Of a stretch of 64,000 nt of DNA, positions 51,674 through 62,252 are shown in pieces. The stretch comes from Saccharicrinis carchari (lineage in GTDB: Bacteria > Bacteroidota > Bacteroidia > Bacteroidales > Marinilabiliaceae). Made by a program: the position numbers and the translations under genes. Each line of letters starts with the position of its first letter. Position 1 is the first letter of the stretch. The notes below the pieces were generated by a model that was not told the origin of the DNA, made no database searches, and worked only from the letters and a program-made list of their open reading frames with translations. Where the stretch lies: positions 434,001 through 498,000 of the forward strand of contig NZ_FXTB01000003.1 of assembly GCF_900182605.1 (NCBI RefSeq), given 5' to 3'.

Positions 51674-53632
51674 ATGTTGTACAGAAACTTAAGAGAGGAA
51701 GAAATAGTTTTACTGAAAAAACAGAATTGCCGTTCCCTTGATGGATGGGATAAAATACAGGTGACGGATAATTTCATAGCATCAAACATTAAGGATGTTG
51801 TTTTTTCGGGCATCAATTGTTTGGGTTTGTTTACCGAGCGAATAAATTTACCTTCCGGGGTTTCCGATATGGCTGGAATTTATAATGCCCATATTCACAA
51901 CTGCATTGTTAATGACCAGTGCTTCATTAAAAATATAGGCACATCTGTTTCAAATTACTTTGTGGGCGAAGGTGCAATTATTCAAAATGTAGCTACCTTA
52001 ATTGTGGAAGGTGAAAGCAGCTTTGGAAACGGAATTGAAGTTGCAGCCATCAACGAAGGTGGGGGCAGAGAAGTACTCATGTACGATGAGCTATCGGTGC
52101 ATACAGCTTATATGATGGCATTTTATCGGTACCGCCCGAAATTAATTACGAGCCTACAACAGTCTATCCGTAGTTATGTAAATAGAGTGAGCTCATCGCA
52201 AGGAAGAATTGGTGAAAAAGCCGTGCTTGTTAACTGCGGAAATCTTAAGAATATTATTGTGGGTAATTCGGCACATCTTAGTGGGGTTACGCTATTAAAT
52301 AATGGATCCGTTAATAGTTCTGCGGAGGCACCTGTTTACATAGGTGAAGGCGTAAATGCCCAAAATTTTATTGTTTCGTCGGGTTCAAGGGTCAGCGATG
52401 GGGTATACTTAAGGCAATGTTTTGTGGGGCAGGGCTGTGAAATAAGTAATTCGTTTACCGCTGATAATTCGCTGTTCTTTTCGAACAGTCAATGTTTGCA
52501 GGGAGAGGCGTGTAGTATATTTGCCGGTCCCTATACGGTTACACACCATAAGTCGACCTTACTGATTGCAGGATATTATTCTTTTTTTAATGCCGGCAGC
52601 GGAACCAACCAAAGCAACCATATGTATAAGCTGGGGCCCGTTCACCAGGGCACAATTGAGCGAGGGGGACGCACAGGAAGTAATGCTTATGTACTTTGGC
52701 CTGCGCAAATAGGTGCCTTTACCATGTTGTTAGGCAATCATTACAGTAACACAGACACCACCTCACTTCCTTTTTCGTATCTAATCGAAGATAATGGTAA
52801 AAGTGTTTTGATACCCGGTCAAAATCTGTTTAATGTAGGTACTGTCCGCGATGTTAAAAAATGGCCTAATCGTGATAACCGAAAGGGAACGCATCGTCTG
52901 GATTATTTGGTAAAGGATGCGCTAAACCCATATACCATCGATAAAATAACTGAAGGCATACGCGTGTTAGAAGAGCTTAGGCAAAAAGTAAAAGCCGAAG
53001 CCAGACATATCATGTATAAGAACATTCAAATGTCGCCTTCCTCTATCCAAAGGGGAATTAAGCTTTACGAACAGGCTTTGATTAAATATGTGGGCGATGT
53101 GTTAGTTGAATTGTTGGAGAGGGATGATTTTTTAAGCAAGAGAGCTGATTTTTCTCCGGATAACCATGTGTGGCTCGATGTGGCCGGATTAATTGTTAAT
53201 AGCGCGTCTTTAGAAAATTGGATGGGTGCAGTGGAAGGGAATAAAATTGAGATTAACCAATGGAACAGCTTTTTTAAAAGTGAGGCCGAAGCATATCCGA
53301 GCTTAAAACAAGCACACGCACTGCAAATACTTCAAAGCTACTTTAGTATCGATATTGCATCGTGTGGAAGCACAGAAATTATTAATTTTCTGGAAAGGTG
53401 GATAGATAGTAACAATAAAATTAAAAGTGCTATCCTATTGGATGCCAAAAAAGAGTTTAACGTAAAAAGTAAAACGGGCTACGGTAGAGATGGGGAACAT
53501 ATAATGAAGGATATTGATTTTGAGGCGATACGTGGAACAATGAGCGCTAATTCTTTTGTTCAAGAAATTGAGTTGGAATACGAAAAGGACAATCAAAAAG
53601 CTCGCCAGCTTATTGCGAGACTGGGTCGATAA
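51674..53632 (+). CDS. DUF4954 family protein with left-handed beta-helix repeats
   Basis: 652 residues from the ATG at 51674 (MLYRNLREEEIVLLKKQNC), the typical family start; an upstream ATG at 51623 adds unrelated sequence. Residues about 50-350 contain hexapeptide-like repeats (GAIIQN, GNSAHLSG, GEGVNAQNFIV), as in left-handed beta-helix acyltransferases and nucleotidyltransferases. The C-terminal 250 residues are helical. DUF4954 proteins occur widely in Bacteroidota, function unknown; an acyl- or sugar-nucleotide transferase role is a guess from the fold. Monocistronic, 131 bases before glmS. Confidence 0.85.
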   Translation: MLYRNLREEEIVLLKKQNCRSLDGWDKIQVTDNFIASNIKDVVFSGINCLGLFTERINLPSGVSDMAGIYNAHIHNCIVNDQCFIKNIGTSVSNYFVGEGAIIQNVATLIVEGESSFGNGIEVAAINEGGGREVLMYDELSVHTAYMMAFYRYRPKLITSLQQSIRSYVNRVSSSQGRIGEKAVLVNCGNLKNIIVGNSAHLSGVTLLNNGSVNSSAEAPVYIGEGVNAQNFIVSSGSRVSDGVYLRQCFVGQGCEISNSFTADNSLFFSNSQCLQGEACSIFAGPYTVTHHKSTLLIAGYYSFFNAGSGTNQSNHMYKLGPVHQGTIERGGRTGSNAYVLWPAQIGAFTMLLGNHYSNTDTTSLPFSYLIEDNGKSVLIPGQNLFNVGTVRDVKKWPNRDNRKGTHRLDYLVKDALNPYTIDKITEGIRVLEELRQKVKAEARHIMYKNIQMSPSSIQRGIKLYEQALIKYVGDVLVELLERDDFLSKRADFSPDNHVWLDVAGLIVNSASLENWMGAVEGNKIEINQWNSFFKSEAEAYPSLKQAHALQILQSYFSIDIASCGSTEIINFLERWIDSNNKIKSAILLDAKKEFNVKSKTGYGRDGEHIMKDIDFEAIRGTMSANSFVQEIELEYEKDNQKARQLIARLGR

Positions 53633-53763
53633 TAATACGTGAATATGGCTGCATACTTGTCATAGTTTTTAGTGTGCTTAAGAGTGGCATATTTTGAGAG
53701 TTGATTTTACGAGTATAAAACTCGGGATATGCTTTTGTATAGATTTAAAATAAAGTATTTGTT

Positions 53764-55599
53764 ATGTGCGGAATAGTTGCCTATGTAGGAGATAAAATGG
53801 CCTACCCGATTTTAATTAAAGGCTTACAACGATTAGAATATAGAGGATACGACTCGGCGGGTATTGCCTTGTTAAACTCGGGCATTCATACCTATAAATG
53901 TCTGGGAAAAGTAAATGATCTGGAAATGCATGCCAAGGGAGAACCTTTGTCGGGCACCATTGGTATGGGGCATACGCGCTGGGCCACACACGGCGAACCG
54001 AGCGACGCAAATGCACATCCACACACTTCTATGAATGGCAAATTTACGCTCGTACATAACGGTATTATCGAAAACTATGCGCATCTCAAAAAAGAACTTG
54101 AGCTGCGAGGGTACCAGTTTCGGAGCGATACAGACACCGAAGTGCTGGTCAATTTAATTGAAAATATCTATTTAGAGCAAAACGTATGTGCCGAAATAGC
54201 CGTACGGCTTGCTTTATCGAAAGTTGTGGGTGCATACGGTCTGGTCATTTCCTGTGCCGATGAACAAAACCAGTTGATAGCGGCACGTAAAGGAAGCCCG
54301 TTGGTAATAGGTGTTGGCGATAAGGAATACTACCTTGGCTCAGATGCATCGCCCATTATAGAGTACACCGATAGGGTGATTTACCTGAACGACGAGGACG
54401 TTGCCATTATTACTAAAGATGATTTGGTGTTAAAAAACATTCAAAACGATGCCTTAAAACCCAAAATACAAAAAATTGAACTTACTATCGACAAGATAAA
54501 TAAGGGAGATTATGAGCATTATATGCTCAAAGAAATTCACGAGCAGCCTACTTCTATTGGAGATACGTTTAGAGGAAGGATAGCTATCGATAAATCAAAA
54601 ATATTTTTGGGCGGCATTACCGATGTTATGCCTAAATTAACGCAGGCTAAACGAATTATTATAGCGGCCTGTGGCACCTCGTGGCATGCCGCCATGGTTG
54701 GCGAGTATCTTTTTGAAGAGTTCGCGCGCTTGCCGGTTGAAGTGGAATATGCATCGGAGTTTAGATACAGAAACCCGGTGATAACGCCTGACGATGTGCT
54801 GATAGCCATTTCGCAAAGTGGCGAAACGGCCGATACGCTGGCGGCGATAAAAATGGCCAAGGAAAAAGGCGCTACTATACTGGGCATATGCAATGTAGTA
54901 GGTTCTTCAATTCCCCGCGAAACGGATGCCGGCGTATATACTCATGCAGGACCCGAGATTGGTGTGGCATCAACCAAAGCCTTCACCTCACAGGTTACCG
55001 TTTTAGCCATGATGGCTTTTATGCTGGGACGTAAACGTGGCTCCATGTACGATCAACTATACAAAGAGCTGATACAGGAACTCACACTGGTGCCCGAAAA
55101 AATTGTTTCCATACTCAAATCGGAATCCTATATCAAAGAAATAGCCGAGAAGTACAAGGATGCTACCAACTCTTTGTATTTGGGTAGAGGTTACCTTTTT
55201 CCGGTAGCTTTGGAAGGCGCCTTAAAGCTAAAGGAAATTTCGTACATACATGCCGAGGGCTATCCCGCAGCCGAGATGAAACATGGCCCAATTGCCCTTA
55301 TCGATGAAAATATGCCTGTATTTGTTTTGGCTACCAAGGATAAATCATACGAAAAAATTGTTAGCAACATACAGGAGGTGAAGGCGCGTAGTGGTAAAGT
55401 AATTGCCATTGTAACTGAAGGAGACGAAACCATCAAACAACTGGCGGATCATGTGATTGAGGTGCCCGATTCGCACGAAGCAATAGCCCCGTTACTGACC
55501 GTGGTGCCGTTGCAAATAATTTCGTATTATATTGCTGTTATGCGAGGCTGTAACGTGGATCAGCCAAGGAATTTGGCTAAGTCTGTTACGGTAGAATAA
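53764..55599 (+). CDS. glmS: Glutamine--fructose-6-phosphate aminotransferase
   Basis: Makes glucosamine-6-phosphate for peptidoglycan and LPS. 611 residues. N-terminal class II glutaminase with the nucleophile Cys2 (MCGIVAYVG), a conserved HTRWATHG at about 70-77, two SIS domains with CGTSWHAA and SQSGETADTL, and the C-terminal LAKSVTVE. No glmS ribozyme-like leader is visible upstream, consistent with the phylum. Confidence 0.97.
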   Translation: MCGIVAYVGDKMAYPILIKGLQRLEYRGYDSAGIALLNSGIHTYKCLGKVNDLEMHAKGEPLSGTIGMGHTRWATHGEPSDANAHPHTSMNGKFTLVHNGIIENYAHLKKELELRGYQFRSDTDTEVLVNLIENIYLEQNVCAEIAVRLALSKVVGAYGLVISCADEQNQLIAARKGSPLVIGVGDKEYYLGSDASPIIEYTDRVIYLNDEDVAIITKDDLVLKNIQNDALKPKIQKIELTIDKINKGDYEHYMLKEIHEQPTSIGDTFRGRIAIDKSKIFLGGITDVMPKLTQAKRIIIAACGTSWHAAMVGEYLFEEFARLPVEVEYASEFRYRNPVITPDDVLIAISQSGETADTLAAIKMAKEKGATILGICNVVGSSIPRETDAGVYTHAGPEIGVASTKAFTSQVTVLAMMAFMLGRKRGSMYDQLYKELIQELTLVPEKIVSILKSESYIKEIAEKYKDATNSLYLGRGYLFPVALEGALKLKEISYIHAEGYPAAEMKHGPIALIDENMPVFVLATKDKSYEKIVSNIQEVKARSGKVIAIVTEGDETIKQLADHVIEVPDSHEAIAPLLTVVPLQIISYYIAVMRGCNVDQPRNLAKSVTVE

Positions 55600-55997
55600 G
55601 TGACTTAATTCGGATGGCTTAACAATTGCGAACAGGCAGGAGTAGTAGGTTCAGGAAGGGAATTTCTTTACCTACTTCTTCAATAAGGGGTATGCGATTT
55701 GGTTTTTTTCCGTACGTATTGGTTAGTATTATAATTTAATGGCCTGCTTATTCCCGCGCTATCGCACGCATATAAAAGAGGCATTGTAGTCCGTAAAGAA
55801 TTATTAAAAGGCAACAATTAAATTAAGTGGTACAAAACCGGAAAGAGATGGGAATGCCGGTGCAAGCTTAGATAAAAAAACACTTACAAAGCTGACGATA
55901 CCTTATAAATTCTATCTTTTAATCACGAGTAGGTAGCCATTTTTATTTTTGCTTCCTCAACGCATACGATTATATTGTACGTTTCAAAAGTAATTTT
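55600..55997 (+). other. Intergenic region between glmS and the CPBP gene
   Basis: About 400 bases without a gene. A TATTTTTG box at 55944-55951 could be the -7 element of the CPBP gene, and AGTAGGT (55644-55650) with ACCTACT (55670-55676) forms a weak hairpin without a T tract. Nothing else is recognisable. Confidence 0.4.
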
Positions 55998-56918
55998 GTG
56001 AAGAAATATTTTTATAGTACCACACCCTTGCAGCAGCTTTTGCTCCTTATCATTTTAACCCTCTCGTTGTGGATTTTAATTTCCGTGTTTGCTATAGCGG
56101 TGGCTGTTTTATTTTGGGGTTCCGAAGTGCTAAGCAATATGAATGTTTTAATGGCCAATAGCACGTTTTTAAAGTTCTTTCAGGTATTTCAGAGCATCGG
56201 TTTATTTATTCTTCCTCCTGTTTTTTTTGAGTGGCTCACCAAGGGTGTGTTTTTACCCCGGCACAGGACTTTAGGAAAAAATACGGGAATTTATTTGATT
56301 CTTTCGGTGTTGGTAGTTGTGGCCGCTCAGCCTTTTATTACTTTTTTGGGTGTTATAAACCATGCATTGGTTTTGCCCGACTACCTGGCAAACCTGGAAG
56401 AATGGATGCGCCAAAAGGAAGCCGCCGCACAACAAATTACTGAAATATTTTTAGTTAGCACCCATTGGTCGCACCACATTATTAACGTTGTTATTATTGC
56501 TGTTTTACCGGCCATAGGGGAGGAACTCATGTTCAGAGGTGCCCTGCAGCGGGTATTTCATGCTATTTTTAAAAATGTGCATTGGGCGGTGTTTTTTACT
56601 GCTGCGCTTTTTAGTGCCATCCATATTCAATTTTTTGGATTTTTACCACGTTTTGTTTTAGGGTTGATATTTGGTTATTTGATGGTTTTTAGTGGTAATA
56701 TATGGCTGCCCATATTGGCGCATTTTACCAACAACTTTATGGCTTTTTTGGTGTATCAATGGTATATGAGCGATAATCAGACTGCAAGCAATCCTTTAGA
56801 AGCGGGTAGTGAATACCCTGATGTTTTTTGGGTTGTTACAAGTGCTGTAGTGATAACACTAAGCTTGTTGTTATGCAAACGATTAAATAACAAGGTTGCT
56901 TCCGAAGCGCAAAGGTAA
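55998..56918 (+). CDS. CPBP family intramembrane metalloprotease
   Basis: 306 residues, GTG start at 55998 (KKYFYSTTPLQQLL). Seven to eight hydrophobic helices. The Abi/CAAX-protease signature is complete: EE in IGEELMFRGALQ (about 174-185), FxxxH in FSAIHIQFF and HxxxN in LAHFTNNF. These intramembrane glutamic-type proteases process membrane proteins; the substrate is unknown. It converges with the unknown helical gene at 56932, 13 bases away. Confidence 0.92.
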   Translation: MKKYFYSTTPLQQLLLLIILTLSLWILISVFAIAVAVLFWGSEVLSNMNVLMANSTFLKFFQVFQSIGLFILPPVFFEWLTKGVFLPRHRTLGKNTGIYLILSVLVVVAAQPFITFLGVINHALVLPDYLANLEEWMRQKEAAAQQITEIFLVSTHWSHHIINVVIIAVLPAIGEELMFRGALQRVFHAIFKNVHWAVFFTAALFSAIHIQFFGFLPRFVLGLIFGYLMVFSGNIWLPILAHFTNNFMAFLVYQWYMSDNQTASNPLEAGSEYPDVFWVVTSAVVITLSLLLCKRLNNKVASEAQR

Positions 56919-56931
56919 ATGCTGCATCAAT

Positions 56932-57633
56932 TTATTCAGGTTTTACCTTTTCATCGGAGCGGGTAACATATACAACGCCATATTCCGTACAAGCCTGTCT
57001 TTTTTCGGTAGGGTTTAAATGATTGTAATTCTCCTCTACCCCGTTCCATAGCTTTACAATAAGCACATCTACATTGTCGCGCATTTGCTGTACTTTTTCG
57101 TGCATTTTTTGTGTTGTACCCACTAAGTCTTTATGATTGTTGTAGTATTCCAGAAATTTCTCAAACTTAATGCGTACCATGGCTATTGAAGGGTTGTAAA
57201 TTCGCGATCCACCTTCCATGGTGCGTTTCTGTTCACCCTCTATTATGCGTTTCCCCCATATCATTAGTTGTTGCTCTGTGCTAAGGTCAGGTACGGTTTT
57301 ATCGTTGATCGAGAGGCCAAAATATTTGCGTACAGCAGGCTTCATTTCGTTACGGATGATACAAAAATTCAATACCTGAATAAAATGCGAAACGTACAGC
57401 CGAGCCGCTTTAAAATGTTCTAGCATTTGTTTACTGCAGGTAATTTGCCGTTCCTTACTGTAATTATATTGCGATACGGCTTGCTCAAACTGAGGCAATA
57501 CGCCTTGAATTTTGTGGTAGAGCTTTTGCGCATATGCAATATTATACGGATAGTTGGCCTTACCTTTCTCAAAGGCAGCCTTTAGGGCGCGTAATCGAGC
57601 CATATCTGTATTGGGCAGACGTCTGTACGGCAT
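56932..57633 (-). CDS. Helical protein of unknown function
   Basis: 233 residues, all helical and rich in Lys, Gln and Tyr, with no signal peptide and no membrane segment. Likely two four-helix modules (about 10-100 and 120-210). The proline-rich start PYRRLPNTDMARLRAL resembles a family of Bacteroidota hypothetical proteins, but no function is known. Transcribed alone from about 57650, just after the sdhCAB terminator. Confidence 0.75.
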   Translation of the reverse strand: MPYRRLPNTDMARLRALKAAFEKGKANYPYNIAYAQKLYHKIQGVLPQFEQAVSQYNYSKERQITCSKQMLEHFKAARLYVSHFIQVLNFCIIRNEMKPAVRKYFGLSINDKTVPDLSTEQQLMIWGKRIIEGEQKRTMEGGSRIYNPSIAMVRIKFEKFLEYYNNHKDLVGTTQKMHEKVQQMRDNVDVLIVKLWNGVEENYNHLNPTEKRQACTEYGVVYVTRSDEKVKPE

Positions 57634-57737
57634 TCAAAACATTTTAGTGGTGAAGCATTGGCATCTAAATTAGATAAAAATATAAGTAACTGCAAATCAT
57701 ATTATAATACTATGAATGGGAGCCGTTGATAAAATAA

Positions 57738-57770
57738 AAACGGCCACTCTGAAAATCAAAGTGGCCGTTT
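57738..57770 (-). terminator. Terminator of the sdhCAB operon
   Basis: Eleven-bp stem AAACGGCCACT / AGTGGCCGTTT with an 11-base loop, T-rich on the minus side, 28 bases after the sdhB stop codon. Confidence 0.88.
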
Positions 57771-57797
57771 AATATTTACATACGCAGGATGCGTAGT

Positions 57798-58553
57798 TTA
57801 GTCTTTTAGCTTGGCACTCAAATACTCACGGTTTAGCCTGGCTATGTTAGCTATAGATATACCTTTAGGGCATTCTACTTCGCAGGCACCGGTGTTGGTA
57901 CAGTTACCAAAGCCCAGCTCATCCATTTTACTTACCATGGCTTTGGCGCGTCGGGCGGCCTCTACTTTACCTTGTGGTAAAAGAGCCAGGTGGCTCACTT
58001 TTGCCGAAACAAACAACATGGCCGATCCGTTTTTGCATGCAGCCACGCAGGCACCACAACCAATACAGGACGCTGCATCCATCGCTTCGTCGGCATCGTG
58101 CTTAGGAATGGGTATTGCATTGGCATCGGGTACCCCTCCGGTACTTACCGAAGTATAACCGCCCGCAGCAATTATTTCGTCGAATCCGTTGCGGTTTACA
58201 ATTAAATCTTTAATTACCGGGAATCCGGCCGAACGCCACGGTTCAATGGTAATGGTTTCACCATCTTTAAACCTGCGCATGTGTAACTGGCAAGTAGTGA
58301 TATCGTCGTCCGGTCCGTGTGGGCGACCGTTTATGTATAAGGAACACATTCCGCAGATACCTTCGCGGCAATCGTGGTCAAAAGCAACCGGTTCTTTATC
58401 TTCGTTGATGAGCTGTTCATTCAGTATGTCCATCATTTCAAGAAATGAGGAATCGGGCGATACTGTATCTAAATGGTATGTCTCAAAACGACCTTTATCT
58501 TTTGCATCGTTCTGACGCCAAATTTTTAGATCTAAACTTATATTATTATCCAT
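57798..58553 (-). CDS. sdhB: Succinate dehydrogenase / fumarate reductase iron-sulfur subunit
   Basis: 251 residues. Carries three iron-sulfur clusters: CREGICGMC (61-69) with a later Cys for [2Fe-2S], [14 protein letters not shown] for the [4Fe-4S], and [14 protein letters not shown] completing the [3Fe-4S] and [4Fe-4S] sites. Passes electrons between SdhA and the cytochrome b. Last gene of sdhCAB, 41 bases after sdhA. The order C-A-B and the single-b-subunit form are those of the Wolinella/Bacteroides type enzyme, which can work in either direction. Confidence 0.96.
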   Translation of the reverse strand: MDNNISLDLKIWRQNDAKDKGRFETYHLDTVSPDSSFLEMMDILNEQLINEDKEPVAFDHDCREGICGMCSLYINGRPHGPDDDITTCQLHMRRFKDGETITIEPWRSAGFPVIKDLIVNRNGFDEIIAAGGYTSVSTGGVPDANAIPIPKHDADEAMDAASCIGCGACVAACKNGSAMLFVSAKVSHLALLPQGKVEAARRAKAMVSKMDELGFGNCTNTGACEVECPKGISIANIARLNREYLSAKLKD

Positions 58554-58594
58554 TTTTCTCTGTTTAACTATTGTACCTCAATTAACTCACACCC

Positions 58595-60532
58595 TTATTT
58601 ATAGTTTCGCTGAGCGATTTTAACTACATCAAAGGTAAGGTCTTCTTTATGCATCACAGGTGCTTTTTCTTCGCCCTGATATTCCCAGCAAGCGGTATAA
58701 GCAAACTTATCGTCCTGGCGTAAAGCTTCTCCTTCCTCTGTTTGGTATTCCTCACGGAAGTGTCCTCCACATGATTCTTCGCGTTGGAGTGCATCTCGTG
58801 CCATCAAATCGCCAATGTTGATAAAATCGGCCAGACGTGATGCCTTCTCCAGTTCCACGTTCATGCCTTCACCTGTTCCGGGTATCTTCACATTAGACCA
58901 GAATTCCTTTTTAATCTCGGCAATTTTTTCGATGGCGTGCTCCAACCCTTTTTTGTTACGAGCCATACCCACAAAGTCCCACATTACCAGGCCAAGCTCT
59001 TTGTGTAAGCTATCGACAGAGCGCTTACCTTTAACGGCCAGTAATTTTTCGAATTTGGCTTTAATTGCGTTTTCGGCCTCCACAAATTCTTTTTCTTCAC
59101 CCGTCATCCTTGGTGTACGTATATCATCGGCCAAGTAATTTTGTACCGTGTAAGGCAATACAAAATACCCATCAGCCAAACCTTGCATCAGCGCAGAGGC
59201 TCCAAGACGGTTGGCACCATGATCTGAGAAGTTAGCTTCTCCGGCGGCAAATAGTCCGGGTACGGTGGTTTGCAATTCGTAATCCACCCAGATACCACCC
59301 ATGGTGTAATGGATGGCAGGGTATATCATCATAGGTGTATCGTAAGGGTTGTCGTCAACAATTTTTTCGTACATCTGAAACAGGTTTCCATACCGTGCAC
59401 GAATGGTGTCTTCCCCTAATCGTTCAATAGCCTCTTTAAAATCAAGGTAAACGGCTAATCCGGTGGACCCTACGCCAAAACCGGCATCGCATCTTTCCTT
59501 AGCAGCACGAGAGGCAACATCGCGGGGTACCAGGTTACCAAAGGCAGGATATCTTCTTTCCAGGTAATAATCCCTGTCCTCTTCCTTTATGTCTGTCGGC
59601 TTAAGCTTATTGGCTCGTATAGCTTCTGCATCTTCTTTCTTTTTGGGTACCCAGATGCGTCCGTCGTTACGCAATGATTCGGACATTAAAGTCAGTTTCG
59701 ATTGAAATTCGCCATGTACAGGAATACAGGTGGGATGAATTTGTGCCATACAAGGGTTGGCAAAAACAGCTCCTTTTTCGTAGGCTTTAATGGCTGCCGA
59801 TCCGTTAGATCCCATAGCGTTGGTACTTAGGAAGAAGGTGTTTCCGTATCCTCCTGTGGCTAAAATTACGGCATGAGCAAAGTGACGGGTGAACTCACCG
59901 GTAACCAGGTTGCGGGCAATAACACCGCGTGCTTTGCCATCTACAACTACAATGTCAACAATTTCGGTGCGGGTGTGTAAATCTACACTACCTGCATTAA
60001 CCTGACGCATCAACGCTTGGTAGGCTCCTATCAAAAGTTGCTGTCCTGTTTGTCCTCTGGCATAAAAAGTACGGCTTACCTGCGATCCTCCAAAAGAGCG
60101 GTTGTCGAGCAAGCCACCGTATTCGCGAGCAAAAGGTACGCCTTGAGCCACGCATTGATCGATGATGTCGTTACTTACTTGTGCCAAGCGGTAAACGTTG
60201 GCTTCGCGGGCGCGGTAGTCACCTCCTTTAATGGTATCGTAAAATAAACGGTGTACCGAATCGCCGTCGTTGGGATAGTTTTTGGCGGCGTTAATTCCAC
60301 CCTGGGCAGCAATAGAGTGTGCTCTGCGCGGAGAATCCTGGATGGTAAAGTTTTTTACTTTAAAACCCATTTCGCCTAAAGAAGCAGCAGCCGAAGCGCC
60401 TGCCAATCCGGTTCCTACAACGATTATATCCAGATTTCGCTTGTTTGCGGGGTTAACCAATTTTTGGTTATGCTTATAATTTTCCCATTTTTGAGCCAAT
60501 GGCCCTTCGGGTATCCTTGAATCTAACTTCAT
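58595..60532 (-). CDS. sdhA: Succinate dehydrogenase / fumarate reductase flavoprotein subunit
   Basis: 645 residues. Contains the FAD Rossmann motif [12 protein letters not shown] (38-49), the covalent FAD ligand His72 in [12 protein letters not shown], the catalytic-region HPTCIPVHG and the C-terminal flavoprotein domain. Interconverts succinate and fumarate. It lies 21 bases after sdhC and 41 before sdhB. Length and motifs are complete. Confidence 0.97.
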   Translation of the reverse strand: MKLDSRIPEGPLAQKWENYKHNQKLVNPANKRNLDIIVVGTGLAGASAAASLGEMGFKVKNFTIQDSPRRAHSIAAQGGINAAKNYPNDGDSVHRLFYDTIKGGDYRAREANVYRLAQVSNDIIDQCVAQGVPFAREYGGLLDNRSFGGSQVSRTFYARGQTGQQLLIGAYQALMRQVNAGSVDLHTRTEIVDIVVVDGKARGVIARNLVTGEFTRHFAHAVILATGGYGNTFFLSTNAMGSNGSAAIKAYEKGAVFANPCMAQIHPTCIPVHGEFQSKLTLMSESLRNDGRIWVPKKKEDAEAIRANKLKPTDIKEEDRDYYLERRYPAFGNLVPRDVASRAAKERCDAGFGVGSTGLAVYLDFKEAIERLGEDTIRARYGNLFQMYEKIVDDNPYDTPMMIYPAIHYTMGGIWVDYELQTTVPGLFAAGEANFSDHGANRLGASALMQGLADGYFVLPYTVQNYLADDIRTPRMTGEEKEFVEAENAIKAKFEKLLAVKGKRSVDSLHKELGLVMWDFVGMARNKKGLEHAIEKIAEIKKEFWSNVKIPGTGEGMNVELEKASRLADFINIGDLMARDALQREESCGGHFREEYQTEEGEALRQDDKFAYTACWEYQGEEKAPVMHKEDLTFDVVKIAQRNYK

Positions 60533-60553
60533 ATCTCAACTATTATTAATGGA

Positions 60554-61255
60554 TTAAGATTGAAAAAATAAAAACTGTCCTACGGCGATGATGGAGAATC
60601 CGATGCCTACGGCCCATGCGAAGATTATACCTATAATGGTTAATCTCTTACGCCAAATATTGTTGCTGGCACCAAGAGTTTGAAATGCCGACCAAAAACC
60701 ATGAGTAAGATGCAGCGCTAAACCTAAAGAGCCCAACACATAAAAAATCACCACCCATAATTGTGAAAAAGTAGCATTGACTAATGCGTAGGCATTTACC
60801 ACCTGTGTTTTTACACCTGCGATGTCAATAACAGTTTCCGCTAAAAGTGGGTCACCGGTAATTTTCATCTTAACCCAGAATTGCCATACGTGAACTACCA
60901 GAAATGCAAAGATTGTAAGGCCAAGCACCCACATGTTTTTTGAGGCCCACATTACATCGGTTGTTTTGTTACCGGAGCTGTACTTATCGCTTCCGCGGGC
61001 TTTATTGTTTTGGGCAGTTATTAAGCTACCATAAAGTATGTGCACAAAAAAACCAAGCCCTAATATAGGTTCCATAATTCTAATTAAAGGGTTGGTACCC
61101 ATAAAATGAGCTGCCGCATTAAATGTATCTCCGCCGTCGCACAATAAAAGCAAAGAATTCACCGCAAGGTGTATCACCAAAAAGGTAATTAAAAAAAGCC
61201 CTGATAAGCTCATCAGTAACTTCTTCCCAATCGAGGAACAAAATAAATTACTCAT
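60554..61255 (-). CDS. sdhC: Succinate dehydrogenase / fumarate reductase cytochrome b subunit
   Basis: 233 residues with five transmembrane helices, the single-subunit di-heme anchor of the Wolinella/Bacteroides type (no sdhD). Histidine heme ligands are in LVIHLAVNS and FLVVHVWQFW and near the third to fifth helices. It exchanges electrons with menaquinone. First gene of the operon; the promoter is at 61309-61338. Confidence 0.93.
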   Translation of the reverse strand: MSNLFCSSIGKKLLMSLSGLFLITFLVIHLAVNSLLLLCDGGDTFNAAAHFMGTNPLIRIMEPILGLGFFVHILYGSLITAQNNKARGSDKYSSGNKTTDVMWASKNMWVLGLTIFAFLVVHVWQFWVKMKITGDPLLAETVIDIAGVKTQVVNAYALVNATFSQLWVVIFYVLGSLGLALHLTHGFWSAFQTLGASNNIWRKRLTIIGIIFAWAVGIGFSIIAVGQFLFFQS

Positions 61256-61308
61256 ACAGTTTTATATTTAAATCTCTAAATTATTTTAATAATTGGCATT
61301 TATGCCTG

Positions 61309-61338
61309 CAAAGATAATTTGTTAACGGTGTTTTACAA
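61309..61338 (-). promoter_or_regulatory. Promoter of the sdhCAB operon
   Basis: On the minus strand TTG (61338-61336), 19 bases, TATCTTTG (61316-61309): a perfect TTG-N17-23-TAnnTTTG match. It ends 53 bases before the sdhC ATG. Confidence 0.8.
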
Positions 61339-61459
61339 TGGGAATAAAGAAATAAATCTCTATTTAAAATCCTTCTAATTATGTGTTGCTAACGTTTTAC
61401 ATTCATTATTTTTTGACTTTGGTATGTGTTTAATAGTAAAATTACATAAGGCAATATGG

Positions 61460-61486
61460 CCTGGTACATTTTTTAATGTTGCCAGG
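61460..61486. repeat. Hairpin in the sdhC-frr divergent region
   Basis: CCTGG-t-ACATT (61460-61470) pairs with AATGT-tg-CCAGG (61475-61486), 10 bp with a bulge. It lies between the two divergent promoters in the 420-base gap 61256-61677, so it could be an operator. Nothing else is evident in this gap. Confidence 0.35.
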
Positions 61487-61589
61487 TTCTGTTAGCATAC
61501 CATTAATGCGGCAACGCTCCATTTTTATGGCTTACCTAAATCTAAATTACGCACTTAAAGTTACTCTTTTTAATTTAAGCAAAGTTTTA

Positions 61590-61597
61590 TATTTTTG
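61590..61597 (+). promoter_or_regulatory. Possible -7 box upstream of frr
   Basis: TATTTTTG fits TAnnTTTG, 80 bases before the frr ATG. No good TTG partner upstream. Confidence 0.35.
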
Positions 61598-61677
61598 TCT
61601 TAAAGTTATCAGATAGCTATTCGTGTGCTAATGTTAGCTCAAATTTATAAAATAAACGCAGCAAAATACACTATCCC

Positions 61678-62241
61678 ATGACCGAAGAAATTGAATTATT
61701 AATGGATGTGACCAAAGAGAAGATGGACAAAACCATTGAACATTTGGATCACCAACTAATTAAGGTTAGAGCTGGAAAGGCCAACCCCGGTATGTTGGAG
61801 GGCATTATGGTTGATTATTACGGATCGATGACTCCCTTGCAACAAGTGGCCAATATAAATACCCCGGATCCCCGAACAATAGTTATACAGCCTTGGGAAA
61901 AAGCAATGATTGTTCCGATTGAAAAAGCTATTATGTTGGCCAATTTAGGCCTTAACCCGGAAAACAATGGGGAGTTGGTGCGCATTAATGTGCCACCACT
62001 GACTGAGGAGCGGCGCAAAGATTTAGTGAAGCAGGTTAAAAGAGAAGCCGAAGAGGCGCGTATCAGTCTGCGAAATTTACGACGTGAGGCCAACGATGAA
62101 TTAAAAAAGATGCTCAAGGACGGCTTGCCCGAAGATATGGAAAAGGATGCTGTGGCAGATGTGCAAAAGCTTACTGACTCTTATTCGGATATTATAGAAG
62201 AACGTATCAAGGCCAAGGAAAAGGATATATTAACCATATAG
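61678..62241 (+). CDS. frr: Ribosome recycling factor
   Basis: 187 residues, normal for the family. Releases the mRNA and splits post-termination ribosomes together with EF-G. The three-helix bundle, with VRAGKANPGMLE near 31-42, the two-domain hinge around DYYGSMTPLQQ and NLRREANDELKKMLKDG, is clearly recognisable. Start is the ATG at 61678. A strong terminator follows and converges with aroK. The usual neighbour pyrH (UMP kinase) is not in this window. Confidence 0.97.
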   Translation: MTEEIELLMDVTKEKMDKTIEHLDHQLIKVRAGKANPGMLEGIMVDYYGSMTPLQQVANINTPDPRTIVIQPWEKAMIVPIEKAIMLANLGLNPENNGELVRINVPPLTEERRKDLVKQVKREAEEARISLRNLRREANDELKKMLKDGLPEDMEKDAVADVQKLTDSYSDIIEERIKAKEKDILTI

Positions 62242-62252
62242 GTGATGCTTAA

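Noticed and set aside
53633-53763. glmS ribozyme or riboswitch in front of glmS
   Set aside because: The 131-base leader has no P1-P2 core or conserved ribozyme bases; none is expected in this phylum.
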